This document shows, piece by piece, positions 18,426-28,132 of a stretch of DNA of 39,785 nucleotides (positions are counted from its first letter, which is position 1; each line of letters opens with the position of its first letter). The notes beneath the pieces are model-generated. The model saw only the letters and a list, made by a program, of their open reading frames with translations. It searched no databases and was not told where the DNA came from. The stretch is taken from positions 1 through 39,785 of the forward strand of contig JAUNAF010000014.1 in the NCBI GenBank assembly GCA_030527715.1, written 5' to 3'. A program made the translations under genes and the position numbers. Source of the stretch: Eubacteriales bacterium (GTDB lineage: Bacteria; Bacillota; Clostridia; Lachnospirales; Lachnospiraceae).

Positions 18426-19745
18426 ATGAATCTTAAAAAGAAATTCCTGATGTTGTTTTTCTTTGTAATGCTTTTGTCTATGCCCGTACAGGCGCATGCA
18501 GCAAGATTTTCCGTTAGCGGAGCAAGCAAGCCAACAACCATGACAGTGGGTTCCAGTTTCCGGCTGGACGGCACGATCAAAGCAAAGAAAAAACTGAAGG
18601 AAGTAAGGGTTACGATCTATGATTCTACAGACACAAGATGTCTGCAGAGATATATCGCATATCCGAACAGCAAGACATATGATCTGTCCATGGCAGACAA
18701 CTACATTTCCTTTGACAGACTTCCGGCAGGCACCTATTACTACAAGGTTCTTGCGATCGACAGCAAAGGAAAGAAGAAACACATTATCAACAGCAGATTT
18801 ACCGTAGGAAAGACCAGTGAGATCAAGATCGACAATCCGGTACCGAGTGCCGATGTCACTCTGAAGGCCGGCAGTTCTTATTCGATCGGCGGAACGATCT
18901 CTTCCTCCTACAAACTGAAGAAGATCACAGCAAAGATCTTAAATGTAAACAAGGCAACTGTTTACAAGAAGACCGTAAAGGTAAAGCGCAACAGATACAA
19001 CCTGGCAAATTCCAAACTCGACTCAGCAATGAAGTTCGACGGACTGTCCAATGGTACCTATACCTTCCAGCTGATCGCTGAGGACAGCGCAGGAACGAGC
19101 ACAACACTGATCTATCGTACGATCAACGTAGTTACCAGCTCTTCCTCAAACAATGTATCTGCAGGTTCTACCGGTTCCGGATCAGGAAGCTCAGGAAACG
19201 GCTCCTATCTGAACACAGACAGCAATGCAGGAACATCTGCAAGATTTGTCAAGAGAACCGCAAGACCGGACAGCAGCAACCCGTACTATTATAATAAGAA
19301 TTATAATATCTATGCCAAGTACAACAGCCTTGCACCGACAGGCAAAGCCTTCAGCGGTTCCTACTATGTAAAAGGAAACTGCACCTGGTATGCATGCGGA
19401 CGTGCAATGGAGATCGCTGCAACAGCCGGCGGAAGCGTCAGCAAGGTACAGAGTATCTTCGGCGGTGACCCGGTAGGTATCTTCAACATGAATGCAAGCA
19501 AAGGAGTATTCCAGTATGGCTCCACAGCAAAGGTTGGAGCACTTGCAGTATTTTCTTATGGATCTGACGGAAGCGCACATATCGCCGTTGTAGAGGATAT
19601 CATCAATGGAGTACCGTACGTATCCGAGTCCGGTTACAGCGTGACCACCCAGAGACCGTCAGCTTCCAGTATCGTATTTAAGTACCAGAGCATTTACAAC
19701 TGGGCAGAGGGCAGAACCTTACTTGGTTATATCTACCTGATCTGA
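18426..19745 (+). CDS. Secreted CHAP-domain cell-wall hydrolase with two beta-sandwich repeats
   Basis: This 439-residue exported protein has a signal peptide of about 25 residues (cleavage near AHA-AR). Two related Ig-like segments follow, at ~27-127 and ~131-237. Both have a GTI-KLK core and end in an AGTYYYKVLAIDSKG or NGTYTFQLIAEDSAG strand. A Ser/Gly-rich linker (238-262) leads to a C-terminal CHAP domain: catalytic Cys in GNCTWYACGRAM (C319) and His in GSAHIAVVE (H385). CHAP domains cleave peptidoglycan as amidases or endopeptidases. AAAGGAG precedes tandem ATGs at 18423 and 18426; the second has the better spacing. It has its own promoter and terminator, so it is a single-gene unit. 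Confidence 0.87.
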   Translation: MNLKKKFLMLFFFVMLLSMPVQAHAARFSVSGASKPTTMTVGSSFRLDGTIKAKKKLKEVRVTIYDSTDTRCLQRYIAYPNSKTYDLSMADNYISFDRLPAGTYYYKVLAIDSKGKKKHIINSRFTVGKTSEIKIDNPVPSADVTLKAGSSYSIGGTISSSYKLKKITAKILNVNKATVYKKTVKVKRNRYNLANSKLDSAMKFDGLSNGTYTFQLIAEDSAGTSTTLIYRTINVVTSSSSNNVSAGSTGSGSGSSGNGSYLNTDSNAGTSARFVKRTARPDSSNPYYYNKNYNIYAKYNSLAPTGKAFSGSYYVKGNCTWYACGRAMEIAATAGGSVSKVQSIFGGDPVGIFNMNASKGVFQYGSTAKVGALAVFSYGSDGSAHIAVVEDIINGVPYVSESGYSVTTQRPSASSIVFKYQSIYNWAEGRTLLGYIYLI

Positions 19746-19780
19746 TCCACAGAATAATCCAAAACAAAAAAACAGCAAAA

Positions 19781-19830
19781 AGAATCCCCTAGACACTGGC
19801 TGGTCACAGTGTGTAGAGGATTCTTTTTTT
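19781..19830. terminator. Strong terminator after the CHAP gene, bidirectional
   Basis: An 18-bp stem with two mismatches (19781-19798 with 19807-19824) has an 8-nt loop and is followed by seven T. The left flank is A-rich, so the hairpin also has a T-run when read on the minus strand. It would therefore stop both the CHAP transcript and the convergent 56-residue gene. Confidence 0.9.
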
Positions 19831-19855
19831 GATGTCTTTTTTGTTGTTTGCCTGC

Positions 19856-20026
19856 TTAGGTCCATTCAACCGGCAGAATCTCGTCAAGGTGGATCACCTC
19901 ATTGACCTGCTGCTTCAGTGCATTGGAATCATCGACGGTGGAATAGGTTACCAGTCCGGCGAGTCCGAGCAGTGCGATGATCATCAGTACAGAGAAAAAT
20001 ACCGTTAAATAATTTGGAAGTTTCAT
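19856..20026 (-). CDS. Small single-pass membrane protein, 56 residues, unknown function
   Basis: On the minus strand an ATG at 20026 opens a 56-codon frame ending in TAA. It has an AGGGAAAGGGAAA Shine-Dalgarno-like tract just upstream. The protein starts MKLPNYLTVFF. A hydrophobic helix at about residues 8-27 (VFFSVLMIIALLGLAGLV) is followed by an acidic, polar tail ending LPVEWT. Charge distribution predicts N-terminus in, C-terminus out. A TATAAT (complement of 20075-20080) lies about 50 bases upstream but its -35 is poor. The gene runs into the shared terminator at 19781-19830. I do not recognise the family. Ribosome binding site, codon pattern and terminator placement support a real gene. 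Confidence 0.68.
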   Translation of the reverse strand: MKLPNYLTVFFSVLMIIALLGLAGLVTYSTVDDSNALKQQVNEVIHLDEILPVEWT

Positions 20027-20165
20027 AAGATTTCCCTTTCCCTCTTACCGCATGGTGCGTATCTTTACGATGATATTATAATAGGTAAACACCTGCTTTT
20101 TGATGTTTTCAGTCTATCATACTTGATAAAAAAGTCAAGAAAAGAAGCTTTCTTTAAAAAAGGTG

Positions 20166-20194
20166 TTGACATTTGAAGAGGGCGGTGCTATCTT
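20166..20194 (+). promoter_or_regulatory. Sigma-A promoter of the hrcA-grpE-dnaK operon
   Basis: A perfect -35 TTGACA (20166-20171), a 17-nt spacer and -10 TATCTT (20189-20194) place the transcription start at about 20201. That is directly upstream of the CIRCE operator at 20209-20235, the usual geometry for HrcA repression. Confidence 0.9.
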
Positions 20195-20208
20195 TATGAC
20201 TGTAGATG

Positions 20209-20235
20209 TTAGCACTCTTCTTGGTCGAGTGCTAA
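20209..20235 (+). promoter_or_regulatory. CIRCE operator (HrcA binding site)
   Basis: A perfect inverted repeat, TTAGCACTC (20209-20217) and GAGTGCTAA (20227-20235), is separated by 9 bases. This matches the CIRCE consensus exactly. HrcA binds it and, with GroEL as folding modulator, represses the heat-shock operon. It sits at the start of the transcript between the promoter and hrcA. No second CIRCE was seen before dnaJ. Confidence 0.98.
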
Positions 20236-20260
20236 CAGAAGAAAGAAAGGAGAGGTAAGG

Positions 20261-21310
20261 ATGCGTTTGGATGATAGAAAATGGAAAATATTTAACGCTA
20301 TCATTAAAACTTATCTGGAGACCGGAGAGCCGGTAGGATCCAGAACGATTTCGAAATACGCAGACCTGAATCTCAGCTCAGCAACGATCCGCAATGAGAT
20401 GGCCGATCTGGAAGAGATGGGGCTGATTATCCAGCCGCATACCTCCGCAGGAAGAATCCCATCGGATGCGGGATATCGGCTGTATGTTGATCAGCTGATG
20501 CAGGAAAAGGATCAGGAAGCAAAAGAGATGACAGAGCTGCTGATTCAGAAACAGGATCGCATGGAAGCAATGCTCAAAAGCGTTGTTCAGGTTCTTGCAA
20601 AGGATACGAATTATGCGACCATGATTTCCGCACCGGTATATCACCGTACCAAGCTCAAGTTCATACAGCTCTCGATCCTGAGTGAGGATCAGCTGCTGGC
20701 GGTAGTTGTTTCAGAGGCAAATATAGTAAAGAACAAGATCCTGAATATGGATCACGGACTTGATCAGGAGATGGTACTGAAGCTGAATATCCTGCTGAAT
20801 ACCAGTCTGAACGGTATGGCGATCGAGGAGATCAACCTTGGTCTGATCGCAAGACTGAAGGAGCAGGCGGGCATTCACAGCGAGGTCATCAGCAAAGTAC
20901 TTGATACGGTCGCAGAGTCGATTCAGAATGATGAGGAGCTGGAGATCTACACCAGCGGAGCAACCAACATCTTCAAGTATCCGGAGCTTTCCGACAGCGG
21001 CAAGGCCAGTGAGCTGATCAGAGCATTTGAGGGAAAGCAGGAGCTCGCACAGTTTATCAGTGAGACAAGCGAAAATAACGACGAGAACACCGGAATTCAG
21101 GTTTATATCGGAAATGAGTCCCCGATCCAGACCATGAAGGACTGCAGCGTAGTCACTGCAGTATACGATCTCGGATCCGGAGTGAGGGGAACGATCGGTA
21201 TCGTCGGACCGAAGCGTATGGATTACCAGAAGGCGATGGATTCACTGAAGAGTCTGAAGTCACAGCTGGATGCGATGTTCGATGATGCGCAGGGAAATGA
21301 TGTAAGATAG
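20261..21310 (+). CDS. hrcA: Heat-inducible transcription repressor HrcA
   Basis: HrcA represses its own operon through CIRCE. The N-terminal winged helix covers residues ~1-75: RKWKIFNAIIKTYLETGEPVGSRTISKY, then LSSATIRNEMADLEEMGLI and the wing PHTSAGRIPSDAGYR. The remainder is the GAF-like dimerisation domain. Near the C-terminus GVRGTIGIVGPKRMDYQKA is a family hallmark. At 349 residues it is full length. AAGGAG lies about 8 nt upstream of the ATG. Confidence 0.97.
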   Translation: MRLDDRKWKIFNAIIKTYLETGEPVGSRTISKYADLNLSSATIRNEMADLEEMGLIIQPHTSAGRIPSDAGYRLYVDQLMQEKDQEAKEMTELLIQKQDRMEAMLKSVVQVLAKDTNYATMISAPVYHRTKLKFIQLSILSEDQLLAVVVSEANIVKNKILNMDHGLDQEMVLKLNILLNTSLNGMAIEEINLGLIARLKEQAGIHSEVISKVLDTVAESIQNDEELEIYTSGATNIFKYPELSDSGKASELIRAFEGKQELAQFISETSENNDENTGIQVYIGNESPIQTMKDCSVVTAVYDLGSGVRGTIGIVGPKRMDYQKAMDSLKSLKSQLDAMFDDAQGNDVR

Positions 21311-21328
21311 AGAAAGGTGGTAATAGAT

Positions 21329-21931
21329 TTGGAAGATACGAAGAACCAGGAGCTGACTCCGGAAGAAATGGAGCAGGCGGCCCAGACAGCTGCCGAAGAG
21401 TCAGAGACACCGGTTTCTGAAGCTGAGCAGAAGGAGGCTGAGGCTGACGGTGCCGCCCAGAAAGAAGAGAAAGAGCACCGAAAAGAAAAAAAGGATAAGA
21501 AAGACCAGCAGATCGAGGAGCTCACAGACCGCGTAAAGCGTCAGATGGCTGAGTTTGAAAACTTCCGCAAGCGTTCCGAAAAGGAGAAGGCCGGAATGTT
21601 CGAACTCGGATCCAAAAATGTGATCGAGCAGCTGCTCCCGATCGTCGATAACTTCGAGCGAGGATTTGCAGGACTCTCTGAAGAGCAGAAAGCAGAACCG
21701 TTTGCAGCCGGCATGATCAAGGTCTATCAGCAGATGATGGATATGTTCACAAAGCTGGAAGTAAAACCGATCGAAGCAGTCGGCACAGAGTTCAATCCGG
21801 ATTTCCACAATGCAGTGATGCATGTAGAGGATGAAGAAGCAGGAGAGAACGTTGTGGTTGAGGAATTCCTCAAGGGATACCTCTTCAAGGATCAGGTGGT
21901 CCGCCACAGTATGGTAAAGGTTGCCAATTAG
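21329..21931 (+). CDS. grpE: Nucleotide exchange factor GrpE
   Basis: GrpE releases ADP from DnaK. The first ~65 residues are an acidic and lysine-rich low-complexity tail, followed by a long coiled coil (QQIEELTDRVKRQMAEFENF with RKRSEKEK) and the beta-wing domain ending with VVEEFLKGYLFKDQVVRHSM. The TTG at 21329 is chosen as the start because AGAAAGGTGG sits 8 nt upstream; the GTG at 21317 lies inside that ribosome binding site. This gives 200 residues. Confidence 0.95.
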   Translation: MEDTKNQELTPEEMEQAAQTAAEESETPVSEAEQKEAEADGAAQKEEKEHRKEKKDKKDQQIEELTDRVKRQMAEFENFRKRSEKEKAGMFELGSKNVIEQLLPIVDNFERGFAGLSEEQKAEPFAAGMIKVYQQMMDMFTKLEVKPIEAVGTEFNPDFHNAVMHVEDEEAGENVVVEEFLKGYLFKDQVVRHSMVKVAN

Positions 21932-21932
21932 T

Positions 21933-21979
21933 CATCTCATCTGAGATGAAAAGAGCCGGTCAGTAAAAAGAAAGACCGG
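21933..21979 (+). other. Two small hairpins in the grpE-dnaK gap
   Basis: The 88-base gap has two inverted repeats. CATCTC-ATCT-GAGATG (21933-21948) is a 6-bp stem with a 4-nt loop. CCGGTC (21956-21961) pairs with GACCGG (21974-21979) across a 12-nt loop. Neither is followed by a T-run, so they do not look like terminators. They may affect RNA processing or stability ahead of dnaK; this is an inference. Confidence 0.5.
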
Positions 21980-22016
21980 AATACAGAAAAGAAAACCGCA
22001 GACACAGGAGGAATGA

Positions 22017-23891
<1,875 letters not shown>

Positions 23892-23927
23892 ATAGCGTTC
23901 AAATGAGTGATCCCAAGTAGGATTTCC

Positions 23928-23967
23928 GGGGACGGAGACTGATGAAAGACCAGTCCCCGTCCCTTTT
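23928..23967 (+). terminator. Terminator or attenuator between dnaK and dnaJ
   Basis: A GC-rich stem (GGGACGGAGACTG at 23929-23941 with CAGTCCCCGTCCC at 23951-23963, one mismatch) has a 9-nt loop and is followed by TTTT. This is a rho-independent shape with a short T-run. dnaJ follows 23 bases later on the same strand without a visible promoter. Partial read-through is therefore the likely role, giving more DnaK than DnaJ and downstream products. Confidence 0.75.
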
Positions 23968-23990
23968 GGGCGATGAAATGAGGAGAAATT

Positions 23991-25196
23991 ATGGCAGAAG
24001 CAAAGCGTGATTATTATGAAGTTCTTGGTGTAGACAAAAATGCTGACGAGAATCAGCTGAAGAAAGCCTACCGTAAGCTGGCGAAAAAGTATCATCCGGA
24101 TGCCAATCCGGGCGATGCTGAGGCTGAGAAGAAGTTTAAGGAGGCTTCTGAGGCCTATGCCGTGCTGTCAGATGCGGACAAGCGCAGACAGTACGATCAG
24201 TTCGGTCATGCGGCGTTTGAAAACGGCGGCGGTGGCGGCGGCTACGGCGGTTTTGATTTCAACGGTGCAGATATGGGTGATATCTTCGGAGATATTTTCG
24301 GCGGCGGAAGCAGAAGACGTACCAGCAACGGTCCGATGAAGGGAGCAAACCTTCGCACTTCTGTTCGTATTACCTTCAAAGAGGCAGTATTTGGCTGTGA
24401 GAAGGAACTGGAGCTGAATCTGAAGGATGAGTGTACGACCTGTCACGGAACAGGTGCAAAGCCGGGTACTTCTGCGCAGACCTGTCCGAAGTGCGGAGGT
24501 AAGGGTCAGGTCGTAATGACTCAGCAGTCTCTGTTCGGAATGGTTCAGAATGTGACGACCTGTCCGGACTGCCGCGGTACCGGTAAGATCATCAAAGACA
24601 AGTGTACCGACTGCGGAGGCAGCGGATACAAGACCAGCCGCAAGAAGATCAAAGTGAATATTCCGGCAGGTATCGATGACGGACAGAGCGTTCGTATTGC
24701 AGGAAAGGGTGAGCCGGGAGTCAACGGCGGTCCGAGAGGAGATCTTCTGGTAGAGGTCATCGTTGCACAGCATCCGATCTTCCAGAGACAGGATATGAAT
24801 CTGTTCTCAACCGCACCGATCACCTTTGCACAGGCTGCACTGGGTGGAGATGTGCGTATCAGCACGATCGACGGAGATGTCATCTACACGGTGAAGCCGG
24901 GTACCCAGACAGATACCAGGATCCGCCTGAGAGGCAAGGGTGTGCCGTCCCTGCGCAACCGTGCAGTCCGCGGTGACCAGTATGTCACACTGGTCGTGCA
25001 GGTCCCGACAAAGCTGAGTGCGGAGGCAAAGGAGGCACTGCGCGCCTTTGATCAGGCATCAGACAGATCACTTACACCGAAGGAGACGGAAAAGTCAGAG
25101 GAGAAGCAGGATACTGCTTCCGGGAAGACAAAGAAAAAAGGGTTTTTCAACAAGATGAAAGAGGCTGCGGAGGAATTCCTGGACGGAGAGGAGTAA
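23991..25196 (+). CDS. dnaJ: Chaperone DnaJ (Hsp40)
   Basis: DnaJ stimulates the DnaK ATPase and delivers substrates. The J domain (residues ~5-70) has the HPD motif in [12 protein letters not shown] Gly/Phe-rich region with a [10 protein letters not shown] run and [11 protein letters not shown] follows. The zinc domain has four CxxCxGxG repeats: [24 protein letters not shown] and CTDCGGSG. The C-terminal substrate domain is normal and is extended by a charged tail rich in Lys and Glu. It is 401 residues. The next gene starts 3 bases after the stop. Confidence 0.98.
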   Translation: MAEAKRDYYEVLGVDKNADENQLKKAYRKLAKKYHPDANPGDAEAEKKFKEASEAYAVLSDADKRRQYDQFGHAAFENGGGGGGYGGFDFNGADMGDIFGDIFGGGSRRRTSNGPMKGANLRTSVRITFKEAVFGCEKELELNLKDECTTCHGTGAKPGTSAQTCPKCGGKGQVVMTQQSLFGMVQNVTTCPDCRGTGKIIKDKCTDCGGSGYKTSRKKIKVNIPAGIDDGQSVRIAGKGEPGVNGGPRGDLLVEVIVAQHPIFQRQDMNLFSTAPITFAQAALGGDVRISTIDGDVIYTVKPGTQTDTRIRLRGKGVPSLRNRAVRGDQYVTLVVQVPTKLSAEAKEALRAFDQASDRSLTPKETEKSEEKQDTASGKTKKKGFFNKMKEAAEEFLDGEE

Positions 25197-25199
25197 ATC

Positions 25200-26156
25200 A
25201 TGAAGTGGAGTAAATTTACCTTAAAGACACTCTCAGAGGCAGAAGATGTTGTGATCAGCGCACTGACCGATGTCGGTGTCGAGGGCGTGGAGATCGAAGA
25301 CCGTGTTCCGCTGACAGAGTCAGACAAACAGCAGATGTTTGTAGATATTCTTCCGGAGGGACCGGCAGATGACGGTATCGCTTATCTGAGTTTTTATGTA
25401 GAAGAGGGAGAGGATACGGAGGCACTGCTTGGTCGTGTCAGAGAGGCTCTGGATGAGCTTCGCTCCTTTATGGATATCGGAGAGGGAACAATCGTTTCCG
25501 GTGAAACAGAGGATAAGGACTGGATCAACAACTGGAAACAGTATTTCCATCAGTTCTATGTCGATGATATCCTGATCATTCCGTCCTGGGAGGAGGTCCG
25601 CCCGGAGGATGAGGATAAGATGATCATTCATATTGATCCAGGTACTGCCTTTGGTACAGGTATGCATGAGACGACACAGCTGTGTCTGAGACAGCTGAAG
25701 AAGTATGTGACACCGGAGACAGAGCTTCTGGATGTCGGTACCGGCAGCGGTATCCTTTCTATTGCGGCTCTGAAGCTCGGCGCACGCCATGCACTCGGAA
25801 CCGATCTGGATCCGTGTGCGATCTCCGCAACCAGGGAAAATATGGAAGCAAATCAGATCCCGGAGCAGGCGATGGATGTCATGATCGGAAATATCATCGA
25901 TGATGAGCAGGTGCAGCAGGCTGCGGGATATGAGAAATATGATATTGTCTGTGCAAATATTCTGGCAGACGTTCTGGTGCCGCTGACTCCGGTGATCGTG
26001 CATCAGATGAAAAAGGGCGGTCTTTACATCACCTCGGGTATCCTGGATGTGAAGGAAACAGTTGTGACAGATGCAGTGAAGGCGGCCGGCCTTGAGGTAG
26101 TCGAAGTGACACATCAGGGTGAATGGGTCAATGTGACGGCAAGAAAGCCGGAGTGA
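25200..26156 (+). CDS. prmA: Ribosomal protein L11 methyltransferase
   Basis: PrmA trimethylates ribosomal protein L11. After an N-terminal recognition domain comes DWINNWKQYFHQFYVDD, then HIDPGTAFGTGMHETTQL and the SAM-binding loop LLDVGTGSGILSIAALKLGA (around residues 177-195). VCANILADVLVPL is the catalytic-side NIL motif. The 318 residues is normal. Immediate position after dnaJ is a conserved Firmicutes arrangement. Confidence 0.95.
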   Translation: MKWSKFTLKTLSEAEDVVISALTDVGVEGVEIEDRVPLTESDKQQMFVDILPEGPADDGIAYLSFYVEEGEDTEALLGRVREALDELRSFMDIGEGTIVSGETEDKDWINNWKQYFHQFYVDDILIIPSWEEVRPEDEDKMIIHIDPGTAFGTGMHETTQLCLRQLKKYVTPETELLDVGTGSGILSIAALKLGARHALGTDLDPCAISATRENMEANQIPEQAMDVMIGNIIDDEQVQQAAGYEKYDIVCANILADVLVPLTPVIVHQMKKGGLYITSGILDVKETVVTDAVKAAGLEVVEVTHQGEWVNVTARKPE

Positions 26157-26165
26157 GGGTAAAAG

Positions 26166-26903
26166 ATGTCCCATTTTTTTACAGATAAATCGAGAATCAG
26201 TGAAGGATATGCCGAGATCGTCGGCGGCGATGTAAACCACATCCGCAATGTCCTTCGCATGACAGTGGGAGATCAGTTGACGGTATGCAGCGGGGAGGAT
26301 GACCTGCTGCATTCCTGTATGATCTCAGAGATGGATGCGGAGCATGTCGGACTGAAGATCCTGGAATCCAGACACAGTGATGCGGAGCTTCCGTGTGAGA
26401 TCACGCTATTTCAGGGACTGCCGAAGGCGGACAAGATGGAGCTGATCGTTCAGAAGACCGTGGAACTGGGTGTTTCCCGCATCGTACCGGTCAGCACAAA
26501 GCGGACGATCGTAAAGCTGGATGCCAAAAAGCAGGCATCAAAGATCGCCAGATGGCAGCAGATCAGTGAGAGTGCGGCAAAGCAGAGCGGCAGGACGAGG
26601 ATCCCGGAGGTGGCAGGGGTCTGCTCCTGGAAGGAGGCGCTCGCCAAGGCAAAGGAACTGGATGTACTTGTGATCCCTTATGAGCTAGCGGAAAATATGG
26701 AAGAGACCAGAAAGATCTTTTCAGCGATCCGCCCGGGTCAGAGCATCGGTATTTTTATCGGTCCGGAGGGCGGCTTCGAGGCAGCTGAGGCCGAGGAGGC
26801 CTGTGCGGCAGGAGCATCTGCTGTTACGCTCGGTCACAGGATCTTGCGAACCGAGACAGCGGGGCTTGCAACAATCGCGATGATAGGGTATACTATCGAA
26901 TGA
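26166..26903 (+). CDS. rsmE: 16S rRNA (uracil-1498-N3) methyltransferase
   Basis: RsmE methylates U1498 of 16S rRNA. The N-terminal PUA-like domain (HIRNVLRMTVGDQLTVCSG) is followed by the SPOUT knot domain: LFQGLPKADKMELIVQKTVELG, then IGIFIGPEGGFEAAEAEEA and TLGHRILRTETAGLATIAMI. At 245 residues it is full length. It continues the dnaJ-prmA-rsmE series seen in many Firmicutes. Confidence 0.96.
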   Translation: MSHFFTDKSRISEGYAEIVGGDVNHIRNVLRMTVGDQLTVCSGEDDLLHSCMISEMDAEHVGLKILESRHSDAELPCEITLFQGLPKADKMELIVQKTVELGVSRIVPVSTKRTIVKLDAKKQASKIARWQQISESAAKQSGRTRIPEVAGVCSWKEALAKAKELDVLVIPYELAENMEETRKIFSAIRPGQSIGIFIGPEGGFEAAEAEEACAAGASAVTLGHRILRTETAGLATIAMIGYTIE

Positions 26904-26945
26904 TCTTTTAAAAACAAGGAAATGAGATAGCAAAGCAGGTGCATA

Positions 26946-28112
26946 ATGGAAGCATATTTGGATAATTCCGCGACGACCCCCTGCCTTGAGGAGGTAAAGG
27001 AGATCGTGGTACGCACGATGATGGAGGATTACGGAAATCCGTCATCGAAGCACAGAAAGGGCATGCAGGCAGAAAATTACCTGCGTGAGTCCCGCGAAAA
27101 AATTGCAAAAACTCTGAAGGTCCAGGAAAAAGAGATCTTTTTCACCTCCGGAGGAACCGAGTCAGATAACTGGGCGGTGATCGGTGCAGCTATGGCTGCA
27201 AGACGTGCAGGAAATCATGTGATCACGACAGCTGTGGAGCATGCAGCGATCCTGCAGTGCTTTGCATTTCTGGAGGAGCAGGGCTTTCGGGTGACCTATC
27301 TTCCGGTGGATCACAGCGGAAGAGTGGATCTGGAGGCATTGAAGGAAGCACTCTGTGAGGATACGATCCTGGTTTCCATGATGTACGTGAACAATGAGAT
27401 CGGTACGGTAGAGCCGGTTGCGGAGGCCTCTGCGATCGTAAAACAGTACGATCCGAGGATCGTTTTTCATGTGGATGCGATCCAGGCATATGGAAAGTTC
27501 CGTATTTTGCCGAAGAAACAGGGCATTGATCTGCTCTCCGTCAGCGGACACAAGATCCACGGACCGAAGGGAAGCGGTTTTCTCTATGTCAGCGAGAAGG
27601 TAAGGATACTGCCTCTGATCCTCGGCGGCGGCCAGCAGAAGGGCATGCGTTCCGGTACGGACAATGTTCCGGGAGCTGCAGGACTCGGTGTCGCGGCAGA
27701 GCTTGCCTATACAAAGCTTGAGGAGAAGACGGCACAGATGCAGAAGCTCAAGGAACGGCTGATCGCAGGACTGCTTCAGATGGAGGATGTGACGATCCAG
27801 GGAGAGGCAGGCATCGATCCGGCACTCGGCGCACCGCATATTGTCAGCGCCAGCTTTCGAAATGTCCGCAGTGAGGTGCTGCTGCACGCACTGGAGGACA
27901 AGGGAGTCTATATTTCTTCAGGTTCCGCCTGCTCATCAAACAAGAAAATTCCTGTCAGCGGTGTGCTGAAGGAGATACATGTGGAAAAAGCTCTGCTCGA
28001 ATCAACAGTACGCTTCAGTTTCAGTGCACTGACGACGGAAGAGGAGATCGATTACTGTCTGGAGCAGCTCGCACAGATCGTGCCGATGCTTCGCAGATTT
28101 ACCAGACATTGA
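26946..28112 (+). CDS. Cysteine desulfurase (NifS/IscS family), probably the ThiI partner
   Basis: This PLP enzyme removes sulfur from cysteine and holds it as a persulfide. EAYLDNSATTPCLEEV begins the protein. H99 (TAVEHAAIL) is the catalytic-site histidine, SVSGHKIHGPKGSG carries the PLP lysine (K203), and SSGSACSSNKK carries the persulfide cysteine (C329). It has 388 residues. It lies directly before thiI, the arrangement known for B. subtilis NifZ, which feeds ThiI for 4-thiouridine rather than Fe-S clusters. That specific role is inferred from context; no IscU or IscR gene lies nearby. Confidence 0.93.
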   Translation: MEAYLDNSATTPCLEEVKEIVVRTMMEDYGNPSSKHRKGMQAENYLRESREKIAKTLKVQEKEIFFTSGGTESDNWAVIGAAMAARRAGNHVITTAVEHAAILQCFAFLEEQGFRVTYLPVDHSGRVDLEALKEALCEDTILVSMMYVNNEIGTVEPVAEASAIVKQYDPRIVFHVDAIQAYGKFRILPKKQGIDLLSVSGHKIHGPKGSGFLYVSEKVRILPLILGGGQQKGMRSGTDNVPGAAGLGVAAELAYTKLEEKTAQMQKLKERLIAGLLQMEDVTIQGEAGIDPALGAPHIVSASFRNVRSEVLLHALEDKGVYISSGSACSSNKKIPVSGVLKEIHVEKALLESTVRFSFSALTTEEEIDYCLEQLAQIVPMLRRFTRH

Positions 28113-28132
28113 GAAGAATAATGGGAGATTCT

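Noticed and set aside
20122..20139. Short inverted repeat CTTGA...TCAAG upstream of hrcA as an operator
   Set aside because: Only 5 bp in an A/T-rich tract and outside the promoter; likely chance next to the clear CIRCE element.
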